Assembly: GCA_027578915.1 (NCBI GenBank)
Contig: JANBTT010000016.1
Location: 1-64,000 of the forward strand
Source: Coemansia sp. RSA 1200
Taxonomy: Eukaryota > Kickxellomycota > Kickxellomycetes > Kickxellales > Kickxellaceae
Direction of reading: 5' to 3'
Length of the DNA stretch: 64,000 bases
The notes below the pieces were generated by a model. That model was not told where the DNA came from, searched no databases, and worked only from the letters and a program-made list of their open reading frames with translations. This document shows positions 10,066-18,313 of the stretch, piece by piece (the stretch's first letter is position 1; each line of letters opens with the position of its first letter). Made by a program: the position numbers and the translations under genes.

Positions 10066-11694
10066 CTATCCTGCTGAATGGAGCTGTAGTGCATTGTCCC
10101 AGAAGGCAATTTCCAGCGCTACCGTGTCGTTGAAGGTCTTGACGAGTCTTTCCAGCCGTCTAGCCGATGGGTTTTCTCTTTGCGCAAGCTCCTCGATCAT
10201 CCTTTGTCCTCGCTCAACAGTAGTCTGGAACTCCTCACCAACATAGAACTCCAGCCACGGCCAATACGGATTTCCCTGGGTGACAGTCAACGGGTCTTTG
10301 GCCTGGCTGGCCGAGGCCTCGCCGTATCCAAGCAGGCACGGGTACATAGCCACCAGCAGCTCCAGAACATCGCCACATGCGCCTCTGTCGAGAATATACC
10401 GGGTGTACGCAACGCTTGCCCAGCTCTCCTCGATCCGCTCCATCTCCTCGCCACGAATCCCCCACTTTGCGCACAGCTCCACATGCAGCTCGCTCTCGCT
10501 GATACACTTCTGCGCAATCCCAGAGAGAACCAAGATCTCCTCCGGCATATCGCTTTTGAATGCCGCCATAGCGTATGACCGGGCATAATGCTTCAGATAC
10601 ACGTAGTCTTGTTTCAGGTAGTAGATGAACACATTGCGGTCAAGTGTCCCGGCACCTGCCTGCTGCACAAACGGATGACGAATGTACCTTGTCCACAGGG
10701 CACTGTTCTGCGCCTTGAGGTAGTCTGTGAACGGGTGTGGGTTGTGCAGCGTTGGCCGCGGTACCGGTGCCACTTGCAGCGCATACGCATGGTTCACCGG
10801 TCCATGGCCACCGCCAACCGGGTAAGCAGCTTGCATTGCCTCGTTGACGTACCTAATGCCCTGCTGCACAGCTGCCAGATACGTCATTCCCTTGGCGAGG
10901 TTTGCAGCAATTGCCGCGCTAAGTGTGCATCCGGTACCGTGTGTGGATTGTGTGTCGATTCGGGGGCTCTCAATGCGCGTAATCTTGGTCTCGCTTTGGA
11001 TGTACACAACATCAGTTACCACCGCCGTTGTCCCCTGCTGTTCCAGATGTCCGCCCTTGACAACAACAACCGGGATCCCGTACCTGTCAGCAATGTCTTG
11101 GGCGGCGCCTTCCATCTGCACCACCGATCCAATGTCACCAGCATTGAGCCCAAGAATATCCTCGGCCTCGCGCAGATTAGGCGTCACCACGGTTGCGAGA
11201 GGAAGCAGGGAGGTACACAGTGTTTCCAGTGCGCCGGGGTCAAGCAGCTGGTGGCCGCTTGTGGAAACCATGACGGGATCCACCACCAGATGACAACCAT
11301 CATCTGAATCTTTCTTCAATTTTGCTTTCCACACGGATGCCAGCGTCTCAATTGACCTGGCATCCGGAACCATTCCAACCTTGGCAGCCCTGACATCAAT
11401 ATCGTCCAGAACGGCCTCCAGTTGCTCTTGGATCAGTGCTGGCTCAACTCCAACCGCACGACGTACCCCGCGGGTGTTCTGCGCAGTGATGGCTGTTATC
11501 ACTGATAGTCCGTACGTGCCGTTGGCTATAAAGGTCTTGAGATCTGCTTGGATCCCAGCCCCTCCGCCACTGTCGCTCCCTGCTATCGTAAGCACTGCTG
11601 GCGGAACTGCTGGCGCAGGTCCCAGCTGGAGAGTGCGTTCGTTTTCTTGTTGACCCATGTCTGGTCTTACTTTTCCATTGTCGTCGTCACTCAT
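10066..11694 (-). CDS. THI20: Thi20-type bifunctional HMP/HMP-P kinase plus thiaminase II (TenA)
   Basis: This enzyme phosphorylates hydroxymethylpyrimidine (HMP) and HMP-phosphate to HMP-PP for thiamine synthesis and salvages pyrimidine with a C-terminal TenA domain. The ATG at 11694 (MSDDDNGKV) gives 542 residues, near yeast Thi20 (551). The ThiD kinase domain covers about residues 30-300, with TIAGSDSGGGAGIQADLKTF at its start and the anion-hole sequence HGTGCTLSAAIAANLAKG. The TenA domain covers about 340-540, with KCISESELHVELCAKWG and the active-site-region Cys in YPCLLGYGEA. It is cytosolic. It diverges from THI6 across 445 bp, so the two dedicated thiamine genes share one promoter region. 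Confidence 0.95.
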   Translation of the reverse strand: MSDDDNGKVRPDMGQQENERTLQLGPAPAVPPAVLTIAGSDSGGGAGIQADLKTFIANGTYGLSVITAITAQNTRGVRRAVGVEPALIQEQLEAVLDDIDVRAAKVGMVPDARSIETLASVWKAKLKKDSDDGCHLVVDPVMVSTSGHQLLDPGALETLCTSLLPLATVVTPNLREAEDILGLNAGDIGSVVQMEGAAQDIADRYGIPVVVVKGGHLEQQGTTAVVTDVVYIQSETKITRIESPRIDTQSTHGTGCTLSAAIAANLAKGMTYLAAVQQGIRYVNEAMQAAYPVGGGHGPVNHAYALQVAPVPRPTLHNPHPFTDYLKAQNSALWTRYIRHPFVQQAGAGTLDRNVFIYYLKQDYVYLKHYARSYAMAAFKSDMPEEILVLSGIAQKCISESELHVELCAKWGIRGEEMERIEESWASVAYTRYILDRGACGDVLELLVAMYPCLLGYGEASASQAKDPLTVTQGNPYWPWLEFYVGEEFQTTVERGQRMIEELAQRENPSARRLERLVKTFNDTVALEIAFWDNALQLHSAG

Positions 11695-12139
11695 ATTTAC
11701 ACGAAATGTCTGAAATAGTAAAATTATTGTGCTTTTAATGTCAAACCTACACAATGAAAGATAGACAAGTGAATGAAAGCAGAAAGGAAAGGAGAGAAAA
11801 GAAATTCTTGTCTGTCTATCTGTCTTTTTTCTTATTCAATAAAATGCACAGATATATTTTGCCGCATTTACAATATGGAAATGAATTAATTTCACTATAT
11901 CGATGATAAAAGAAAAAAACTCCGCATTATCGTCCACCTCATCTCCCCCTTGTCCTAAAACATCATTAGTCTCAAGATAATGCCCAAGTGAGAATATATC
12001 ATAACCCGTTGTCTTTTTTCTTCTCTTCTATCAAAAATAATAGTATAGTCTTGAAAGACTGATACTCCCATTCCTCATATTCATTTATCTATTTTTCCTT
12101 CCCTTTCAGATTACCCAAAGCCCGCTGGGATCAAGAACA
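11695..12139. promoter_or_regulatory. Bidirectional promoter of THI20 and THI6
   Basis: This 445-bp AT-rich spacer separates the start codons of the two thiamine genes. It contains a short direct repeat CTGTCTATCTGTCT near 11811-11825 and pyrimidine-rich stretches upstream of THI6. I looked for TPP riboswitch core sequences (CUGAGA and GAACCUGAUC types) on both strands and did not see them. Co-regulation is inferred from the arrangement. Confidence 0.55.
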
Positions 12140-13729
12140 ATGAAGCCCAACCTAGACCTCACGCTCTACCTGGTAACCGACAGCGGGATATTGGCGTCAG
12201 CCAAGAGCAACAAGACGCTGGCGCAAACGGTGGAGGAGGCCATCCATGGGGGAGTCACCGTAGTACAGTTACGCGAGAAACAAGCAGAGACCAGCGAGTT
12301 CGTCAAACTCGGGGTAGCCGTGAAAGAAGTGACCAAACGCATGGGGGTTGCGCTACTCATCAACGACCGGATCGATGTAGCACTAGCAGTGGACGCCGAC
12401 GGGGTCCATATTGGCCAGGACGATATGCCGCTATCCGAGGCGCGACGGCTTCTGGGCGACGACAAGATTATTGGCGTCACCGTGCAGACCGAGGAGGAGG
12501 CGGAGGCTGCGATTGCTGGAGGCGCCGATTACCTGGGAATAGGTACCTGCTACGCGACGGCCACAAAAAGGGACGCCAGGGTCGCGAATCAGGGTCCACA
12601 CGGGATCCGCAGTATCTGGGAGCACTCCCTCAAGGTCGGACATGCTACAGGACACCGTGTGCGCGCAGTGACTATCGGCGGTATCAACGCACACAACACG
12701 GTGCATGTGCTTACCTGCACACGGTCACTTTCGACTAAAGTTCCGCTTGATGGGGTTGCGGTGGTCTCGGCAATAATGGCGTCGGACTCGCCCAGAGATG
12801 CCGCAGGTCTCCTGCGCAGACAGATCGAGTTCGGATTGCATAGCTCGTGGGTTGCAAAGCAAAGAGAGTTGGACAGCAATGTGCGTGGCTCGGCGGAAAT
12901 GTGTGCAGCCGTGACGCATGTGTTTGAGCGAGCCAGGGCGCCAGCAAGTACTGCGGTCGTTCCGCTTGTGCAGCACATAACTAACACGGTAGTAATCAAC
13001 GATTGTGCCAACGCATGTCTGGCACTAGGCGGGTCGCCAATAATGGCGTCGGATCCCAGCGAGCAGCGGGACCTTGCACCCGCGGTATCGTCGGTTGTGG
13101 TAAACATTGGCACGATTAGCAGTAGCCAGATGAACGCAATACGCGAATCCATGCGTGAGGCCCGGCTCCACAACACTCCAATCGTCCTGGACCCCGTAGG
13201 TGTTGGCGCAACCGCCAGTCGCAGGGACTTTGTATCGGAGCTCCTGCGCGACTACGGCGCCCATGTAATCAAGGGGAACGCTGGCGAAATAGCGGCGCTT
13301 GTAGGGTCGGCCGAGATGCGGATGCGCGGCGTCGATGCTGTTGGCGTCGGGTTCGAGGACCCCACACGCGTGGTGCGCGATCTCAGTCGTCGCGAACAAT
13401 GCGTTGTGGTGATGACCGGAAAGGTCGACTACGTATCGGATGGATGTTCCGTCTATGCCGTGCATAATGGCCACCAGCTCCAGAGCTCTATCACGGGATC
13501 TGGGTGCATGGTGGGCACGGCTGTTGCCACATTCATCCACTCCGTTGCTCACGACGATCCGCTTGTTGGTGCGCTGGCCGGTGTCGTGGCAATCAATCTT
13601 GCTGCTGAGGCGGCTGCGTCCCGTGACGATGTGAAAGGACCGGGTACATTCCGCGCTGCGTTTATTGATGAGATGCACAACCTTACAGTCGATCGATTCG
13701 CCCGTGGCATGAGGATCGAGAAGCTATAG
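12140..13729 (+). CDS. THI6: Thi6-type bifunctional thiamine-phosphate synthase plus hydroxyethylthiazole kinase
   Basis: This enzyme couples HMP-PP with hydroxyethylthiazole phosphate to give thiamine phosphate, and phosphorylates the thiazole in a second domain. The product is 529 residues, as in yeast Thi6 (540). The ThiE domain (about 1-235) shows VVQLREKQ, LLINDRIDVALAVDADGVHI, GQDDMP and the ADYLGIGTCYATATK loop. The ThiM domain (about 265-529) shows VVINDCANACLALGGSPIM, VLDPVGVGAT, VIKGNAGEIAAL and the catalytic-loop GSGCMVGTAVATF. It is single-exon. It converges on the MEA1-like gene with 113 bp between stops. Confidence 0.96.
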   Translation: MKPNLDLTLYLVTDSGILASAKSNKTLAQTVEEAIHGGVTVVQLREKQAETSEFVKLGVAVKEVTKRMGVALLINDRIDVALAVDADGVHIGQDDMPLSEARRLLGDDKIIGVTVQTEEEAEAAIAGGADYLGIGTCYATATKRDARVANQGPHGIRSIWEHSLKVGHATGHRVRAVTIGGINAHNTVHVLTCTRSLSTKVPLDGVAVVSAIMASDSPRDAAGLLRRQIEFGLHSSWVAKQRELDSNVRGSAEMCAAVTHVFERARAPASTAVVPLVQHITNTVVINDCANACLALGGSPIMASDPSEQRDLAPAVSSVVVNIGTISSSQMNAIRESMREARLHNTPIVLDPVGVGATASRRDFVSELLRDYGAHVIKGNAGEIAALVGSAEMRMRGVDAVGVGFEDPTRVVRDLSRREQCVVVMTGKVDYVSDGCSVYAVHNGHQLQSSITGSGCMVGTAVATFIHSVAHDDPLVGALAGVVAINLAAEAAASRDDVKGPGTFRAAFIDEMHNLTVDRFARGMRIEKL

Positions 13730-13842
13730 CAACTGGCGGGTTGGACGGTTAGGATAAATTTGCTAATATGGTTGAGTAGTACATGTCTGCTTGTTTGTTC
13801 TTGACGAGAGTAACTGAATAATAAATCGAGGTTCGTGCGTGC

Positions 13843-14562
13843 TCAAGAGGGCGGCTGGCCTTTGGTGTTGGTGGATGCCGTAGGATCGGGTAGATCGGTG
13901 AAGCAAGGCGATGACAGCGGCGGCTGCTGCGGTGACTGCTGTTTGCGTCGCGGCATCCATGCATCCTCAGGCACCCGTTTCGCCCACTCAGGAATAGCGG
14001 CATCGCTCAGCTGGATCCCAGCCATGATATTCTTTATTGTCTGGACGGTTTCTGCAGACATTATCGTTTTATCCTTGGACGAGCCAATATCAATCTCCAT
14101 TGGCGCTAGAGAGCATGGATTCAGGTCCCGGCTACTATCGCCAGCATCACCAGCATCAGAAATGTTGATGGTGGTGGTGTTTCTTTCTTTATCTTCAGGA
14201 CTACTACGTTTTGCTATTTCCGCATTGATCCGGTCTTCCAGAATCCGATCCAGATCAATAGCATCCACTTGATGTTCAATCATCTCTGTCTGCGCATCAG
14301 ATAATTGGACCTTGTTTGACTCGTTGGATCCATCATCATCATCATTTTCATCGTCATCGTAGTCAATGTCGTCCTCCAGCGGAGCATAGCTTGCTTCGGG
14401 AACAAAGATGTCCTCGTCATCTGGGTCCTCCTCGCTCTCGCTTGGCAGGTTTGGTTCAGGTCCACTGTTGGTTTCAACCACATCACCGGCTGTTTCAGGC
14501 TTTCTGCCAGAATCTGCGTTGCTGTCGTTGTTGTCGTCTGGGTGGTGGTCTGTGTTTGGCAT
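13843..14562 (-). CDS. MEA1-family acidic protein
   Basis: From the ATG at 14562 this is a 239-residue, very acidic protein. Two elements match animal MEA1 (male-enhanced antigen 1) as I recall it. Near residue 50, ASYAPLEDDIDYDDD resembles the GYSYQPL segment followed by acids. Near residues 175-210, VQTIKNIMAGIQLSDAAIPEWAKRVPEDAW (split here as VQTIKNIMAGIQL and IPEWAKRVPEDAW) matches the conserved VKxxMAGxxLPxxxVPxWA block. The middle has an Asp/Asn-rich linker. MEA1 has no settled molecular function. The gene diverges from pantothenate synthetase across 326 bp. Assignment is by motif only. Confidence 0.6.
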   Translation of the reverse strand: MPNTDHHPDDNNDSNADSGRKPETAGDVVETNSGPEPNLPSESEEDPDDEDIFVPEASYAPLEDDIDYDDDENDDDDGSNESNKVQLSDAQTEMIEHQVDAIDLDRILEDRINAEIAKRSSPEDKERNTTTINISDAGDAGDSSRDLNPCSLAPMEIDIGSSKDKTIMSAETVQTIKNIMAGIQLSDAAIPEWAKRVPEDAWMPRRKQQSPQQPPLSSPCFTDLPDPTASTNTKGQPPS

Positions 14563-14888
14563 ATCCAACAAGCGATATAATAAATAACAATACGCTAAAT
14601 GTCTAAAAAAAAACAATGGGTCTGAAACGAAAAGTGTATGTATGCGGATAAGCGGAGTCTTGGAAGATCGTTTTTTAAGTGTTGCTGACTTGTGCAACTT
14701 GCTCAAAAGTATGGGGAATAAAAAATTCAAAGTGCGCAAGATAAATAATGCGTTGCAATGCGCAAAAATAATGTCCTTTTTTCTTATCTCTCCTTTTATC
14801 TTTTGAATTCTTCATTTACACCCCCACTCATTTCTTTTTCTTTTTTTTCCTTCACAAAATACCACCGCCACCAGAAGAGCAAGAAAAC
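14563..14888. promoter_or_regulatory. Divergent promoter between MEA1-like gene and PAN6
   Basis: This is 326 bp of AT- and T-rich DNA. The PAN6 side ends in a strong pyrimidine tract near 14773-14850 just upstream of its ATG. No other signal is seen. Confidence 0.4.
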
Positions 14889-15827
14889 ATGGACAATGCT
14901 GCTGCTAATTCAGTGACCGTACTACATACGGTCAAACAAGTGAGGGCCTGGACATCAAAGCAAAGAGTATTAGGCAAGACCATCGGACTAGTACCGACAA
15001 TGGGGGCGTTGCATGCGGGGCATCTACGTCTGATCCGGATAGCGGCAGAGAAAAGCGAAGCAGTAGTAGTAAGCATCTTTGTCAACCCAGCGCAATTTGC
15101 GCCTCACGAGGACCTGGACAAGTATCCACGGACGCTGGATGACGATATAAGCAAGCTTGAGCAATTCCAACTCAAACAACTATTAGAACCATCGGCTTTG
15201 ATGCAAAGTATCGCCGTGTTTGTCCCCACCGTATCCGAAATGTATCCAAGAGGGATCAGTTTGCAAAGAGACCAGCAGAGAGGTACGTTTGTGGAGGTGC
15301 TCGGATTAAGCGAGCTGCTGGAGGGCGGCACGCGGCCGCATTTCTTCCGTGGCGTGGCGACGGTTGTCACCAAGCTGTTCCATATCGCCATGCCGGACCA
15401 CGCGGTCTTTGGACAGAAGGATGTCCAGCAGTCCTGCGTGTTACGCGCAATGGTGCAGGACCTCCATTTCCCGCTCAACGTCGTGGTAGCGCCAACCGAG
15501 CGCGACCACGATGGTCTTGCATTGAGCAGCAGGAACGTTTATCTGACCGATGAGCAGCGCTCAAGGGCGCCGGCCTTCTATCGAGGCATGTGTCGGGCTC
15601 GCGATCTGTACCACAATGGTACGACGGACCGTGAGACACTACTTGCTGCGGTGCGTGGGGAGGCCGAGAAGGTCGGATTGGATATCGAGTACATCAGTCT
15701 CAGCAGTCCCGATGATCTGAGCGAGGTCGCCGAGGTGTCCACCGAGTGCGGGGCTATTCTCTCGGGTGCGTGGCGGATGGGCTCCACCCGTCTGATCGAC
15801 AACATGCTACTCGGATTCGAGTTCTAA
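14889..15827 (+). CDS. PAN6: Pantothenate synthetase (pantoate-beta-alanine ligase)
   Basis: This enzyme condenses pantoate and beta-alanine with ATP to make pantothenate, the coenzyme A precursor. The 312-residue protein has the full PanC signature set: LVPTMGALHAGHLRLI with the HxGH-type ATP-binding histidines, VSIFVNPAQFAPHEDLDKYP, HFFRGVATVVTKLF, VFGQKDVQQ, and LALSSRNVYL. Length and order match fungal Pan6. A short insertion (QLKQLLEPSALMQSIAV) follows the first third. It is single-exon and converges on RPP0. Confidence 0.96.
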   Translation: MDNAAANSVTVLHTVKQVRAWTSKQRVLGKTIGLVPTMGALHAGHLRLIRIAAEKSEAVVVSIFVNPAQFAPHEDLDKYPRTLDDDISKLEQFQLKQLLEPSALMQSIAVFVPTVSEMYPRGISLQRDQQRGTFVEVLGLSELLEGGTRPHFFRGVATVVTKLFHIAMPDHAVFGQKDVQQSCVLRAMVQDLHFPLNVVVAPTERDHDGLALSSRNVYLTDEQRSRAPAFYRGMCRARDLYHNGTTDRETLLAAVRGEAEKVGLDIEYISLSSPDDLSEVAEVSTECGAILSGAWRMGSTRLIDNMLLGFEF

Positions 15828-16036
15828 TAATGAGAGAAGAGAGAACCGAGCCAGGGTTTTCATCGACCAACATGTCTACACTCATAAAACCCACCAGAAG
15901 TCACGATCGAATACAAAAATGCAGTTTCCATTTATCGTTGATTTCATTATTAACGAAAAAGATGAAAGATGAAAAATGAAAAACAACAACTTGGAACATT
16001 GACAAGACCGAGAAAAGATCTCCTTCGTTTCGTTGC

Positions 16037-17254
16037 TTAGTCGAACAGACCGAAGCCCATGTCCTCGTCGGACTCCTCCTCTTCCTCCTCGGCCTTCTTC
16101 TCTTCGGCAGCACCGCCAGCAGGGGCAGCAGAAGCCGATGCAGCAGCAGCAGCGGCGGCGGCAAGAGCCTCGGGGTTGTCCAGGAGCTCCTTGATCTATA
16201 GCAAAACAACACAGCCACGTGCACATAGGAAGGTAAGATAAACAACAGAGTTAGCAAAAAAATGTCCGTGTCCATCGGTGATAAAAAAAAGTACAGCGCT
16301 GGGGAAAGAAATGAAGGTGGGTTTGTGCAATCCTCAGAAGAAAATTAGAGTTTAAAGAAATCATTGCACAGTCATAGATTGTTCACATAACCATCATAGG
16401 GTAACACAACACACGCGTCATCGGTCATCTCCAAAATGCAAGCAAAGAGAAGCAACAACAGTAGTACTTACCGACTTGGCGGCATCAATGGTGTAGTCGG
16501 TGGCAATCGAGATAGCCAGGATCTCCTTGAAGACGTTGATGGTGAGGTGGGGCACGGCAGGCAGAGCAAGGTAGTCGATAGCCAGCGAGATGGAAGCAAT
16601 CGAGGCAATGCCCTCCATCAGACGGTCAACAAGATCGTTCTCAGTGATATCCAGAACCTCGGCCGAGAAGGTCGATCCGCTGTCGTAGATCTGCACAACG
16701 GAGAGACCGTAGGTGAATGGCGAGATGTTCAGCATGTTGAGCAGAGTAGCCTCGGAGGCACCGACCTTGTCGCCAACCTTGACAAGATGCACATCGGCCG
16801 TAATTTCAATGGTACCACGGGCAATCTTGGTAGGAACACCAAGGGCCTGGAAGAACGAGGTCTTTCCGGGCTCAATACCAGTGTTGACGGCATTGATAAC
16901 AACATCAACAGGAGCAATGGCACCGGCACGAGCTGGGGCAGCAACACGGTTCGAGATGATCTTCTCACGGACCTCCTTCAGATCATCGTTGGTGAATACG
17001 AAACCAACGTTGCCCTTGACGTGGGGAGTAAGGCTCTCCAGCTGTGGGTGCTGGGGAATCAGGAGCTTCAGTGCACGACGAACCATCGTGTTCTTGCCCA
17101 TCAGAACCTCACCCTGGCTACGCAATGAGCGGCGGATCATGTGCATCTGCTGCGAGCTGACATTGTCCACATTGACGATGAAGATCGACTTGTACGTCGT
17201 CAGGTACTTCTCGAGCTTGGCAAAGTATGCGGCTTTCTTCTCTCCCTTCGACAT
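16037..17254 (-). CDS. RPP0: 60S acidic ribosomal protein P0 (two exons)
   Basis: P0 forms the base of the ribosomal stalk that recruits translational GTPases. Exon 1 (17254-16472) encodes 261 codons from MSKGEKKAAYFAKLEKYL through the L10 domain to DAAKS. It is followed by donor GTAAGT at 16471. The intron (16471-16196, 276 bp) ends TATAG, and exon 2 (16195-16037) continues in phase with IKELLDNPEALAAAAA. The gene ends in the P-protein signature EESDEDMGFGLFD. The total of 313 residues matches eukaryotic P0. Splice sites and phase are exact. A probable 5' UTR intron lies upstream. Confidence 0.97.
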
Positions 17255-17319
17255 CGTTGTTAAACTTGGTTTGTTTCGTGTTCGTGGGGGTAACCCTTGG
17301 TGGTGTTAGCTTTAAAGAT

Positions 17320-17547
17320 CTACAGCAGACAGGTTAAAGGGAATTTTGGATTTAGCCAACGAAATTCACATTTGCATTTGCCAATGCATTCGGTTGCGAA
17401 TCCGTCTTATCGCAACCAACTACGAATAAACGGTGAATCCATTCAGTTCATGAAGCGCGCCCCTGTACACACAGACTATCGTTCCAATGGATGCGCCAGA
17501 AAAAAGTCCCCCTATTTTTCACGATGAATGGATGCGTAGATACTTAC
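17320..17547 (-). other. Probable 5' UTR intron of RPP0
   Basis: On the minus strand a donor GTAAGT starts at 17547. A pyrimidine-rich acceptor ending CTGCTGTAG finishes at 17320, with a branch-like TTTAAC just before it. The 228-bp interval sits 66 bp upstream of the RPP0 ATG. Leader introns are common in ribosomal protein genes; this one is inferred from splice motifs only. Confidence 0.5.
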
Positions 17548-18313
17548 CAGAAAAACCTTGAAAATAGGATGCAGTTAACGGAAGAAGGAATCCGCTCGTC
17601 CGCATCCATAAAAGTACGTCTAGGCGTATGCGAGACTGACGCTGTCCTCCAGAATGCGAGTCCCTGAATCCTCAGAAAAGCGTGCATCTTTTTCTTTTCT
17701 TTGCGTCGCAGACGAGTCGCGAGCCAAGCAGTAAACACAAACCGCCCGCGACTCGGTATCGACTCGGTATCGACTCGGTCTTTTTAGTAACATTTTGGGG
17801 CCTCGCAGTTTAAAAACCGCCAACATCTTGTGCCTTCATTCATCGATATCTTTGTGAGTATATCTTTGGTCCGCATGAAGACCAGAATAGGTTTCATGTG
17901 GCACACATGAAGAGAGAAAGAGGGCCAAGCCATCAAAGGAAAAAAATAAGAATAAAGTGCTCTTTTCCCTTTGAGTCTCCTTGAACAACTTCTCTTCCTT
18001 TCTGATTACTCTTTCTTTATTATTTGTTCCTTGACAAACAAAGAAGACTGAATTATCTCTTTTCCCTTTCGTTTCTTTTTTCCTTTTGCACTGTTGTCTT
18101 TTATTTTTGTAGCACTACCTTTATTGCTCAACCCATCCTTCTTTTATTTCTTTTGCATAATCCTCTTTCATCTTGTCTCTTCTTTCTTCTTGAGAAGGTT
18201 TAGTTTCAAAGCAGCTGGGTTTCAATAATCTATTTTGTTTTCTATTTCAACCTGAAAACATTGGAAAGCGGGCTTTCTTTCACTTTATTATTTTATTTTC
18301 ATCTGCACCGACT
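17548..18313. promoter_or_regulatory. Divergent upstream region of RPP0 and the Gag-like gene
   Basis: The RPP0-proximal part is GC-balanced and carries an 11-bp tandem repeat at 17750-17780. From about 17940 the sequence turns into a long pyrimidine tract on the plus strand leading to the Gag-like gene. No long terminal repeat or other gene is seen. Confidence 0.45.
17750..17780. repeat. Tandem 11-bp repeat upstream of RPP0
   Basis: GACTCGGTATC occurs twice in direct succession, followed by the first nine-base part of a third copy (GACTCGGTC). It lies about 200 bp upstream of the inferred leader-intron donor. The inverted form GACGAGTCG is nearby at 17711. It could be a binding-site array for a ribosomal-protein gene activator. 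Confidence 0.7.
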
